Assembly: GCA_964496495.1 (NCBI GenBank)
Contig: CAZBZU010000001.1
Coordinates: 105,323-169,322 of the forward strand
DNA from: JASBRS01 sp964496495
GTDB taxonomy: Bacteria; Deinococcota; Deinococci; Deinococcales; Trueperaceae
Reading direction: 5' to 3'
Length of the DNA: 64,000 nt
The translations under genes were made by a program, and so were the position numbers. Position 1 is the stretch's first letter. The number at the start of each line of letters is the position of its first letter. Below are positions 52,951-64,000 of the stretch, in pieces. The notes under the pieces are model-generated. The model was not told where the DNA came from and did not search any database. It was given only the letters and a program-made list of their open reading frames with translations.

Positions 52951-53813
52951 GCGTCGAGCGGCTGCGGGCGAGGGCGGGCACCGGTCGGACGCGGCGGCGC
53001 GTCACCGATGCGCTCGCCACCACCATGATCGCGGGGGCCGCCGTCGTCGTTCTGACGCCCCTCGTGCTGATCCTCATCTACCTGGTGGGGAGGGGCATCG
53101 GCTCGATCGACCTCGCCTTCTTCACCCAGCTTCCGGCCCCCGCCGGGGAGGCGGGCGGGGGGGTGGCGCAGGCGGTGGTGGGCACGCTCGAGCTGCTGGC
53201 GCTGGCGAGCGTCATCGGCCTGGTGATCGGTATCGGCACCGGCGTCTTTGTCGCCGAGTACCCCGAGCATCCGCTGGTGCCCACCGTTCGGGTTCTCTCC
53301 GACGCGCTCATCGGCGTTCCCGCGATCGTCATGGGCATCGTGGCGTACGCCTTGCTGGTGGTGCCGTTGCGGCACTTCAACGGCCTGTCCGGTGGCGTGT
53401 CGTTGGGCTTCATCATGATCCCGTACGTGGTGCGCGCCACCGACGAGGTGATGCGACTGGTCCCGAACGTCGTGCGCGAGGCCGGCTTCGCGCTGGGGCT
53501 GCCTCGCTGGCGCGTGGTCCTGCAGATCGTCATCCCCAGCGCCGCCTCGGGTATCGTGACGGGAGCGATGCTGGCGATGGCTCGCGTGGCGGGCGAGGCC
53601 GCTCCGCTGCTGTTCACCGCCTTCGGGAACCAGTACTGGAACTTCGATCCGCTCAAACCGGTGGCCGCCCTGCCGCTCGTGATCTACACCTACTCCATCA
53701 GCCCCTACGACTCCTGGCATCGTCTCGCGTCGGCTGCCTCGCTGGTCCTGGTGGTGTTCGTGCTGGTGACCACGCTTCTCATCCGCTTGGTGTTCGCCAG
53801 GAGGGCGCGATGA
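52947..53813 (+). CDS. pstA: Phosphate ABC transporter permease PstA
   Basis: 288 residues, six membrane segments. SDALIGVPAIVMGIVAYALL, EAA loop REAGFALGLPRWRVVLQIVIP, ARVAGEAAPLLFTAFGN. GTGA overlap with pstC and ATGA overlap with pstB, so the three membrane-complex genes are tightly coupled. Confidence 0.95.
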   Translation: MSVERLRARAGTGRTRRRVTDALATTMIAGAAVVVLTPLVLILIYLVGRGIGSIDLAFFTQLPAPAGEAGGGVAQAVVGTLELLALASVIGLVIGIGTGVFVAEYPEHPLVPTVRVLSDALIGVPAIVMGIVAYALLVVPLRHFNGLSGGVSLGFIMIPYVVRATDEVMRLVPNVVREAGFALGLPRWRVVLQIVIPSAASGIVTGAMLAMARVAGEAAPLLFTAFGNQYWNFDPLKPVAALPLVIYTYSISPYDSWHRLASAASLVLVVFVLVTTLLIRLVFARRAR

Positions 53814-54610
53814 GCCTGGCTGGCAGCGCCGCGGCCGCCGAGGTGGCGCGCGGGGAGCCGATCGTCGAGCTCGACGGCGTCAGCGTCTACTACGGTGAGA
53901 CGCGTGCGGTGAAGGACGTGTCGATGGCCGTTCAGGCCAACACCGTGACGGCCCTCATCGGCGCCTCCGGCTGCGGCAAGACCACGCTGCTCAGGTCGCT
54001 CAACCGCATGCACGACCTGACCAAGAATGCGCGCGTGGAGGGCCGGGTGCTCTTCGAGGGCCAGGACATCTACGACCGCGGCGTCGACCCCGTGGCGGTG
54101 CGCCGGGTGATCGGCATGGTGTTCCAGAAGCCCAACCCGTTCCCCACCATGAGCGTGTACGACAACGTGGTCGCCGGCCTCAAGCTCGCCGGCCGCGTGC
54201 GGCGCTCGCGGCTCGACGAGGTGGTCGAGCGCTCGCTGACGGAGGCGGCCTTGTGGGACGAGGTCAAGGACAGGTTGCACACGCCTGCGACCGGCCTCTC
54301 GGGAGGTCAGCAGCAGCGCCTCTGCATCGCCCGATCGTTGGCCGTCGACCCGGCCGTGTTGCTCATGGACGAGCCGACCAGCGCGCTCGATCCGCAGGCC
54401 ACCGCCCGCATCGAGGAGCTGCTCGCGGAGCTCAAGCGCTACGTCACCATCGTGATCGTCACGCACAACATGCAGCAGGCCGGGCGGGTGTCCGACTGGA
54501 CCGCCTTCATGCATCTCGGCGAGCTGATCGAGCAGGGGCCGACCGACCAGATCTTCACGCGGCCGCAGCAGCAGCTCACCGAGCGCTACATCTCCGGCCA
54601 CTTCGGCTGA
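53810..54610 (+). CDS. pstB: Phosphate ABC transporter ATP-binding protein PstB
   Basis: 266 residues. Walker A IGASGCGKTTLLRSLNRMHD, Q-loop VFQKPNPFPTMSVYDNVV, signature LSGGQQQRLCIARSLAV, Walker B LLMDEPTSALDP. The PFPTMSVYDNV stretch is typical of PstB. No phoU follows; the next gene is convergent. Confidence 0.96.
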   Translation: MSLAGSAAAAEVARGEPIVELDGVSVYYGETRAVKDVSMAVQANTVTALIGASGCGKTTLLRSLNRMHDLTKNARVEGRVLFEGQDIYDRGVDPVAVRRVIGMVFQKPNPFPTMSVYDNVVAGLKLAGRVRRSRLDEVVERSLTEAALWDEVKDRLHTPATGLSGGQQQRLCIARSLAVDPAVLLMDEPTSALDPQATARIEELLAELKRYVTIVIVTHNMQQAGRVSDWTAFMHLGELIEQGPTDQIFTRPQQQLTERYISGHFG

Positions 54611-54704
54611 CGGCGTGCCGGTCCCGGCGACCCGATGGGAGCGGCTGGGGCTGCCGTCATGCGCCCCGGCCGCCATTGGCTACCGCCCTCTGCGGCCCGC
54701 CGGC

Positions 54705-55723
54705 CTAGATCATCAGGCCGGTCGGGTCGAAGCGGAACGACTGCAAGGTCTTCATGTAGTTCGCGCGCTCGAACGCCTCGGGGTCGGCCACGTGCTGCTG
54801 GCTCATGCTCCCCTTCAGCTGCGCCACCGAGACGTACTCGCGCTCGAGCATCCAGGCCTGCATGTCCTCCAGGATGTCCGTGATGCGCCAGACGCCGTTC
54901 CGGAGCAGCTCCGAGGCCATCATGGTGACGCTCGCGCCGGCCATCAGCCCCTTGAGCACGTCGGTGTGGGTGTGGACGCCGGAGGTGAGTGCGAAGTCGG
55001 CGGTCACACGCCCGTAGAGCATGGCGACCCAACGCAGCGGCAGGCGCAGCTCCTCCGAGCTCGACAGCACCAGGTGCGGGCCGACCTCGAGCTCCTCGAG
55101 GTCGAAGTCGGGCTGGTAGAAGCGGTTGAACAGCGCCAGCCCGTCGGCACCGGACCGCACCAGTCGCTGCGCCATGTTGGCCATGCTGCTGAAGTAGGGG
55201 CTGAGCTTCACCGACAAGGGGATCCTCACCATCTCGCGCACATCCCGCAGGATGTCGAGGTACTTGCGCTCGATGTCCTCGCCGCTCACGGCCGGGTCGG
55301 TCGGGATGTGGTAGATGTTCAGCTCGAGGGCGTCGGCGCCGGCCTCCTCGATGAGCTTGGCATAGTGCGTCCAGCCGCCCGGAGATGCCCCGTTGAGGCT
55401 GCCGATGATGGGGATGTCGACCGCGCCCTTGGCGTCCCGGATGAGGTCGAGGTAGCCCCCGGGCCCCACGTTGAAGGCCTGCGGCTCGGGGAAGTAGCTG
55501 AGCGCCTCGGCGTGCGACTCGGCGCCGTAGGAGAGGAAGTGGTCCAAGCTGAGGCTCTCGTGCTCGATCTGCTCCTCGAACAGCGAGTACATGACCACGG
55601 CGCTGGCACCGGCATCCTCCAAGCGCCGGATGCCGTCGAGCGTCTGCGACAGGGGCGAGGCCGACGGAACCAGCGGGTGGGCGAGGTCGAGGCCAAGGTA
55701 GCGGGTGGTGAGGTCGATGCCGT

Positions 55724-55727
<4 letters not shown>
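54705..55727 (-). CDS. Dihydroorotate dehydrogenase-like flavoprotein linked to nifJ
   Basis: 340 residues, FMN-binding TIM barrel related to class 1 dihydroorotate dehydrogenase. It begins LTTRYLGLDLAHPLVPSASP and shows ALELNIYHIPTDP, IPLSVKLSPYFSSMANMAQ and LALFNRFYQPDFDLE. The classic active-site region of PyrD is not clearly conserved, and the C-terminal 50 residues are a family-specific helical tail. Genes of this kind often neighbour nifJ; their substrate is not established. Its start overlaps the nifJ stop by four bases, so both are one unit. Confidence 0.85.
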
Positions 55728-59392
<3,665 letters not shown>

Positions 59393-59611
59393 CGTGCCTC
59401 CTCAGCAGAAAGGAGCGTGCGCCGTGGCCGCAGGAGCGCACCAGCCGGCACGCACACAACAACCAACGCTATCGCCGGTCTCGAGGCGGCGCTGTCCGCG
59501 ATTTTCCGACAGTTTGGTGGGTGAAACGGCGACCGGAGCACAGCGGTCGGATGCGTGTGGCACGCGCTCGGGCGGAGGAGAGCCGCCGGGGCCCGTCCCG
59601 CCGCTGCCGCC

Positions 59612-59675
59612 GGGGGTCAGGTGGCGGGGGTCAGGTGGCGGGGGTCAGGTGGCGGGGGTCAGGTGGCGGGGCTCA
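59612..59675 (-). repeat. 14-bp tandem repeat abutting the pth stop codon
   Basis: GGGGGTCAGGTGGC is repeated four times exactly on the plus strand (59612, 59626, 59640, 59654), followed by a degenerate start of a fifth (GGGGCTCAG). On the pth coding strand each unit contains TGA. The pth stop (59673-59675) is the TGA of the degenerate unit, and downstream TGAs at 14-base steps cover all three frames. The surrounding 280-base gap between nifJ and pth holds nothing else evident. Confidence 0.95.
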
Positions 59676-60284
59676 GCCGGACCGGTCCGGCTCCTCGTCT
59701 CCCGCAGGCTCGGCCGGCAGGGACGGGCCGGTGGCGACATCGAGCCCGTTGACGCCGTTCATGGCGGCCTCGAGGCCGGACGCCAGCAGCAGCTCGACGG
59801 CGTCGGCCGCGGCCGCCACCACGCGGGCCAGCAGTGGCCGCTCCTCGTCGGCGAAGCGGGTGAGCACCCAGCGCTCCGCCGTCCATCCGGCCGGCGGGCG
59901 CGAGATCCCGACCTTGAGCCGCATGAAGCCCGGTCCGAGACGGTCGATGACGTCCTGCACGCCGCGCTGGCCGCCGGCACCGCCGCCCACGCGCAAGCGA
60001 AGCCGGCCCAGTGGCAGGTCGAGGTCGTCGTGGACGACCAGCAGCTCGGCTGGCGGGGCGCCCGCGCGCGTGAGCGCGGCGAGCACCGCCTGGCCGGAGA
60101 GATTCATGTAGGTGCGGGGCTTGACCAGCACCACGCCCCGGGCACGCCCCTCGAAGGCGCTCTTCGTTCGTCGGAAGCTGGCTCCCCAGCGCTCGGCGAG
60201 CGCATCGAGAACGAGGTACCCGGCGTTGTGCCGGGTACCTCGGTAGTGCCGCCCGGGGTTGCCCAGGCCAGCCAGGACGCGCAC
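59673..60284 (-). CDS. pth: Peptidyl-tRNA hydrolase
   Basis: Recycles peptidyl-tRNA released from stalled ribosomes. 203 residues: GLGNPGRHYRGTRHNAGYLV with the catalytic His, VKPRTYMNLSG, LVVHDDLDLPLGRLRLRVGG with the conserved Asp, GGQRGVQDVIDRLG. GTG start one base after the rplY stop (TAAcGTG), so the two are coupled, a common pairing. The stop codon lies in a tandem array. Confidence 0.95.
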   Translation of the reverse strand: MRVLAGLGNPGRHYRGTRHNAGYLVLDALAERWGASFRRTKSAFEGRARGVVLVKPRTYMNLSGQAVLAALTRAGAPPAELLVVHDDLDLPLGRLRLRVGGGAGGQRGVQDVIDRLGPGFMRLKVGISRPPAGWTAERWVLTRFADEERPLLARVVAAAADAVELLLASGLEAAMNGVNGLDVATGPSLPAEPAGDEEPDRSG

Positions 60285-60285
60285 G

Positions 60286-60933
60286 TTACTCGCCTTCTTC
60301 TTCGACTTCCTCTTCCGGCGCCTGCTCTTCCCCTTCGCGGCCGACCAGCTCCGGCTCCATGCCCTCTTCGGCCTCCACTTCCTCTTCTTCCTCGATCAGG
60401 CGCGGCGGCACCACTGTCAGGACGGTGCGCTCGAGCTCGTCCAGGATGCGGGCCTCGGGGGGGAGCAACGAGGCGACGTCGGCGATGTGGATGCTGTCAC
60501 CGATCTCGAGCTCGCTGACGTCCACGGTGATGCGGCTGGGGATCAGGCGCGGCATCACCTCGATGTAGACCTCGCGGCGATGCACGTCGAGCATGCCGCC
60601 CTCGCGCACGCCGCGCGCGGTACCGGCGACGTCGATGGGGACGTGCACGTCCACGACCTGGCCCTCGGTCACGGCGTAGAAGTCTACGTGCAGCGGCCGG
60701 CGGAGGCGCTTGTCCATCTGCACCTGCTTCACCAGCACCGCGTGCGTCTCGCCCTCCACCGCCAGATCGATGATGCTCGACATACCCTGGCTCCGGAAGA
60801 CCTTGTCGAACTCGCGGCCGTCGACGCTCACCGTGAGGTTGAGTTGGCTGTTGTACACCACGCCGGGCAGGCGTCCGCTCCTTCGCAGGGCGGCGACGTA
60901 CCCGGCGCTTCTCTTCTCTGCTTCCAGCTTCAT
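60286..60933 (-). CDS. rplY: Ribosomal protein bL25 (CTC family, long form)
   Basis: Binds 5S rRNA in the central protuberance. 215 residues: N-terminal L25 domain (KLEAEKRSAGYVAALRRSGR, then GVVYN), TL5-type C-terminal domain (HVDFYAVTEGQVVDVHVPI, PSRITVDVSELEIGDSIHI), and a strongly acidic tail of about 40 residues. The two-domain form is that of Thermus TL5 and the CTC protein of Deinococcus. Start at ATG 60933, preceded by GGAGGAG; the longer frame upstream has no support. Confidence 0.94.
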   Translation of the reverse strand: MKLEAEKRSAGYVAALRRSGRLPGVVYNSQLNLTVSVDGREFDKVFRSQGMSSIIDLAVEGETHAVLVKQVQMDKRLRRPLHVDFYAVTEGQVVDVHVPIDVAGTARGVREGGMLDVHRREVYIEVMPRLIPSRITVDVSELEIGDSIHIADVASLLPPEARILDELERTVLTVVPPRLIEEEEEVEAEEGMEPELVGREGEEQAPEEEVEEEGE

Positions 60934-61000
60934 CGGCTCCTCCAACAGGGCTCGCCCCACGGGGCGGGCCGGCGTGCCAGCGCTTGCCAGACAGCATGTG

Positions 61001-61029
61001 AGCATACTTGCTGGCGCGCCCCCTGTAAA
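61001..61029 (-). promoter_or_regulatory. Sigma-70-type promoter of rplY-pth
   Basis: On the minus strand, TTTACA (61024-61029) and TATGCT (61001-61006) separated by 17 bases. The leader of about 60 bases contains the small perfect hairpin CGCCCCACGGGGCG (60954-60967). Confidence 0.65.
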
Positions 61030-61057
61030 GCGCGGCGGGGTCCGGGGGCGGGACCGC

Positions 61058-62002
<945 letters not shown>

Positions 62003-62151
62003 GCCCGCCCTCTGGCGCACGGCCGCAGGCGTTGCCGCCGTGGGCTCCCCTGGGACGCGGTGGCGGTTGCGCTGGGCGGACTGACGGACACGAGGCACCT
62101 CGCAGCGTTGGTGGGCCGCCGGCGGAACGCCGGCGCGGGACAGCCAGGCAG

Positions 62152-62157
62152 AGTATA
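62152..62157 (-). promoter_or_regulatory. -10 element of prs
   Basis: TATACT on the minus strand, about 150 bases before the prs ATG. The -35 region is not convincing. The leader is GC-rich and contains no open frame of note. Confidence 0.45.
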
Positions 62158-62232
62158 CCCGCCGCCCGCACGCCCGGTGAGGGCTCCGCCGTTCCCGGCC
62201 GCTCGAGCCCGTCGTGAGGTGGACGCTGGTGC

Positions 62233-63903
62233 CTAGCGGGCGTACTCCACGGCTCGCGACTCCCGCACCACGGTCACCTGCACCTGGCCCGGGTACTCCA
62301 TGTCCTGCTCGATGCGGTTGGCGATGTCCCGCGCCAGCAGCACGGCGGAGGCGTCGTCGACCTTGTCGGGCTCCACGATGATGCGGATCTCCCGGCCGGC
62401 CTGGATGGCGTAGGCGTTGTCGACGCCGGGGAAGCTGGTGGCGATGTTCTCCAGCCCCTCGAGACGCTTGAGGTAGCTTTCCAGCGTCTCCCGACGCGCG
62501 CCAGGTCGCGCCGCCGAGATGGCGTCTGCGGCGTTGACGATGATGGGGAAGAGGGTCTCCGCCTGATCGAGGTCGTGGTGGTGGGCGATGGCGTCGATGA
62601 CCTCCTTGGGCTCGCCGAAGCGGCGCCCGAGGTTGGCCCCGATCTCGGTGTGCGTACCCTCGATCTCGCGGTCGATCGACTTGCCGATGTCGTGCAGCAG
62701 GCCCGCACGACGCGCCATGGCCGCGTCGAGGCCGAGCTCGGAGGCGATGATCCCCGAGAGGTGGCCGACCTGCACGGAATGCTTGAGGATGTTCTGGCCG
62801 TAGCTGGTGCGGAAGTGCATGCGCCCGAGCAGCTGAAGCAGCCCCGGCTTGAGCCCCACCACGTTGGTCTCCAGCGCCGCCTCGTCGCCGCGCTCGCGGA
62901 TGTAGGTCTGCATGTCCTGCTGTGCCTTCTGCACGACCTCCTCGATGCGCGCCGGGTGGATGCGACCGTCCGCCACCAGCTCGCTCAGCGCCAGTGTCGC
63001 CACCTCACGGCGGAGGGGATTGAAGCTCGACAGCAGCACCGCCTCGGGGGTGTCGTCGATGATCAGGTCGACGCCTGTCAGCGCCTCGAAGGCGCGGATG
63101 TTGCGGCCCTCGCGGCCGATGATGCGCCCCTTCATGGCGTCGTTGGGGATGGGCACCACCGACACGCTGATAGCCGCGGATACCTCCGAGGCGCTGCGCT
63201 GGATCGACTGCGCCACGATGTTGTAGGCCTTGCGCTTCGACTCCGCCTCGGCCCTCTCCAGCGCTGCCCGTACGCGCACCGCCTTCTCGCGCTCGAGCTC
63301 GCGTTCGACCCGCTCGAGCACCATCTCGGCGGCCTGCTCCCGACTCAGCTGGGCGATCTGATGGAGCTGCGTGTCGATCTCGGCCTGGCGCGCCGCCAGG
63401 GCCTCGTCCCGGGCGCGCAGCTCGGCCTCGCGGGCGTCGAGCCGCTCCTCGGTCTCGTCCAGGCGCACGGCGCGGGCGTCCTGCTGCTCGCCGCGGCGGT
63501 TGAGCCGCTCCTCGAGCTGCTCCACCTTCTCGCGATCGCGGCGGATCTCGTCGCGGGCGCCGCGGATCTCGGTCCGCTCGCGCTCGACGTCCTCGCGCGC
63601 ACGGAGCAGGTCCTGCTCCGCCGCCTGACGGGCGCGTTGCAGGTCTTCGTCGAGGCGCTCGCGAGAGCGGCGCTCCTCGTCCTGCCAGCGCTCGCGAGCG
63701 GTCTGCACGTGCTGCTGCGCGTCGCGCGTCGCCTGTTCCAGCACTCGCTCGGCCTCGCGCTCGGCCTCCTCGCGCCGCGCCGATGCCGCCCGCTCGGCCT
63801 GCTGCTGGGCATCCGCCTCGCGGCGGCGGCGGACGGACTGCCCGACGATCGCTCCGGCGGCGCCCGCCACCACGATGAGGATCACCCACACCAGCGGGCT
63901 CAT
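62233..63903 (-). CDS. rny: Ribonuclease Y
   Basis: Membrane-bound endoribonuclease that starts mRNA decay. 556 residues: one N-terminal membrane helix (LVWVILIVVAGAAGAIVG), a long charged coiled coil (about 30-210), a KH domain (MKGRIIGREGRNIRAFEALT), and an HD domain with HDIGKSIDREIEGTHTEIGA and AIAHHHD. It ends with the family-typical GQVQVTVVRE near the C-terminus. Its start overlaps the stop of the gene upstream by two bases. Confidence 0.96.
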   Translation of the reverse strand: MSPLVWVILIVVAGAAGAIVGQSVRRRREADAQQQAERAASARREEAEREAERVLEQATRDAQQHVQTARERWQDEERRSRERLDEDLQRARQAAEQDLLRAREDVERERTEIRGARDEIRRDREKVEQLEERLNRRGEQQDARAVRLDETEERLDAREAELRARDEALAARQAEIDTQLHQIAQLSREQAAEMVLERVERELEREKAVRVRAALERAEAESKRKAYNIVAQSIQRSASEVSAAISVSVVPIPNDAMKGRIIGREGRNIRAFEALTGVDLIIDDTPEAVLLSSFNPLRREVATLALSELVADGRIHPARIEEVVQKAQQDMQTYIRERGDEAALETNVVGLKPGLLQLLGRMHFRTSYGQNILKHSVQVGHLSGIIASELGLDAAMARRAGLLHDIGKSIDREIEGTHTEIGANLGRRFGEPKEVIDAIAHHHDLDQAETLFPIIVNAADAISAARPGARRETLESYLKRLEGLENIATSFPGVDNAYAIQAGREIRIIVEPDKVDDASAVLLARDIANRIEQDMEYPGQVQVTVVRESRAVEYAR

Positions 63904-64000
63904 GCGTCACCGTCCTGTTCCGAGGTCGTGTCGCTGGTCGCGCGATGCGTCTTCTTGCCGAGCTCGAGCGCTGCCAGGGTCTTCTCCCGCACGGCGGCGA
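63900..64000 (-). CDS. 3' end of a gene, possibly recA
   Basis: Only the last 32 codons are in the window, ending TGA at 63900-63902 and overlapping the rny ATG. The translated tail contains AAVREKTLAALELGKKTHRA and then an acidic end. A final helix with Arg and Leu-Ala-Ala followed by a charged, disordered tail resembles RecA C-termini of Deinococcota, and recA next to rny is known in Thermus. The call is tentative because too little sequence is present. Confidence 0.4.
   Translation of the reverse strand, partial: AAVREKTLAALELGKKTHRATSDTTSEQDGDA

Noticed and set aside
54609..54659. Terminator between pstB and the nifJ-linked gene
   Set aside because: TGACGGC and GCCGTCA are 37 bases apart and give a weak stem without T-run.
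59612..59675. CRISPR-like array near pth
   Set aside because: Units are 14 bp and directly adjacent with no spacers, so it is a simple tandem repeat.
62003..62098. Upstream start for prs
   Set aside because: The added residues have no match to the family N-terminus, which begins at the ATG at 62002.

Overview
This is a GC-rich bacterial chromosome window densely packed with housekeeping genes on alternating strand blocks. Many neighbouring genes overlap by 1-4 bases (ATGA, GTGA, TGATG or TAATG junctions). At least ten genes carry a TANNNT hexamer 5-8 bases before the start codon, the signature of leaderless transcription. These promoters, the probable recA tail next to rny, a tandem pair of deoxynucleoside kinases, a MurE without the usual diaminopimelate motif and a LEA-type desiccation lipoprotein together suggest a Deinococcota-like organism, perhaps an uncultured Trueperales-type lineage. 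That placement is inferred from gene content only. A lipid A gene set would be unexpected in that phylum, so the taxonomy should be treated as moderate confidence. The cell is clearly diderm: OMP-like barrel, lpx genes, MsbA-like exporter.

Layout. 1-2111 (+): 3' part of mfd. 2250-9533 (-): small OMP, GIY-YIG protein, era, tRNA-fMet, moeB, pyrimidine phosphorylase, murE-like ligase, two deoxynucleoside kinases. 9670-11100 (+): CNNM/CorC-type protein. 11132-14423 (-): alanine racemase, then an amino-acid ABC permease and its binding protein. 14630-21913 (+): recG, a membrane protein, a LEA2 lipoprotein, then serA, a class V aminotransferase and a histidine phosphatase that look like a complete serine-synthesis operon. 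22037-43860 (-) is a long one-strand block. In transcription order it holds a pseudokinase and guaA, an EVE-domain protein, hrcA, a three-gene module of unknown function (roadblock protein, membrane protein, giant coiled-coil roadblock protein), tsaE-tsaB, and then mreB-S55 protease-lpxD-lpxC-Gfo/Idh-fabZ-lpxA-lpxB-msbA. 44127-54610 (+): mrp, a valine T-box leader with valS, hutH with an arginase-family gene, and pstSCAB. 54705-64000 (-): dihydroorotate-dehydrogenase-like gene, nifJ, pth, rplY, prs, rny and the last codons of a probable recA.

How the genes work together. The lpx block supplies most of the lipid A pathway (acylations, deacetylation, disaccharide-synthase-like step, flipping) and is translationally chained to mreB and an S55-family protein, so cell shape and envelope building appear to be co-expressed. 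The ser operon converts 3-phosphoglycerate to serine. The pst operon imports phosphate. nifJ and its overlapping partner serve anaerobic pyruvate metabolism.

Most interesting. (1) The module at 33112-38929: two proteins share an N-terminal domain and each ends in a roadblock/LC7-like domain, and they flank a secreted/membrane protein in one operon. A membrane-anchored pseudokinase lies a few genes upstream. (2) The lipid A cluster in a Deinococcota-like genome. (3) Two short tandem arrays that begin at a gene's stop codon and place TGA in all three frames.
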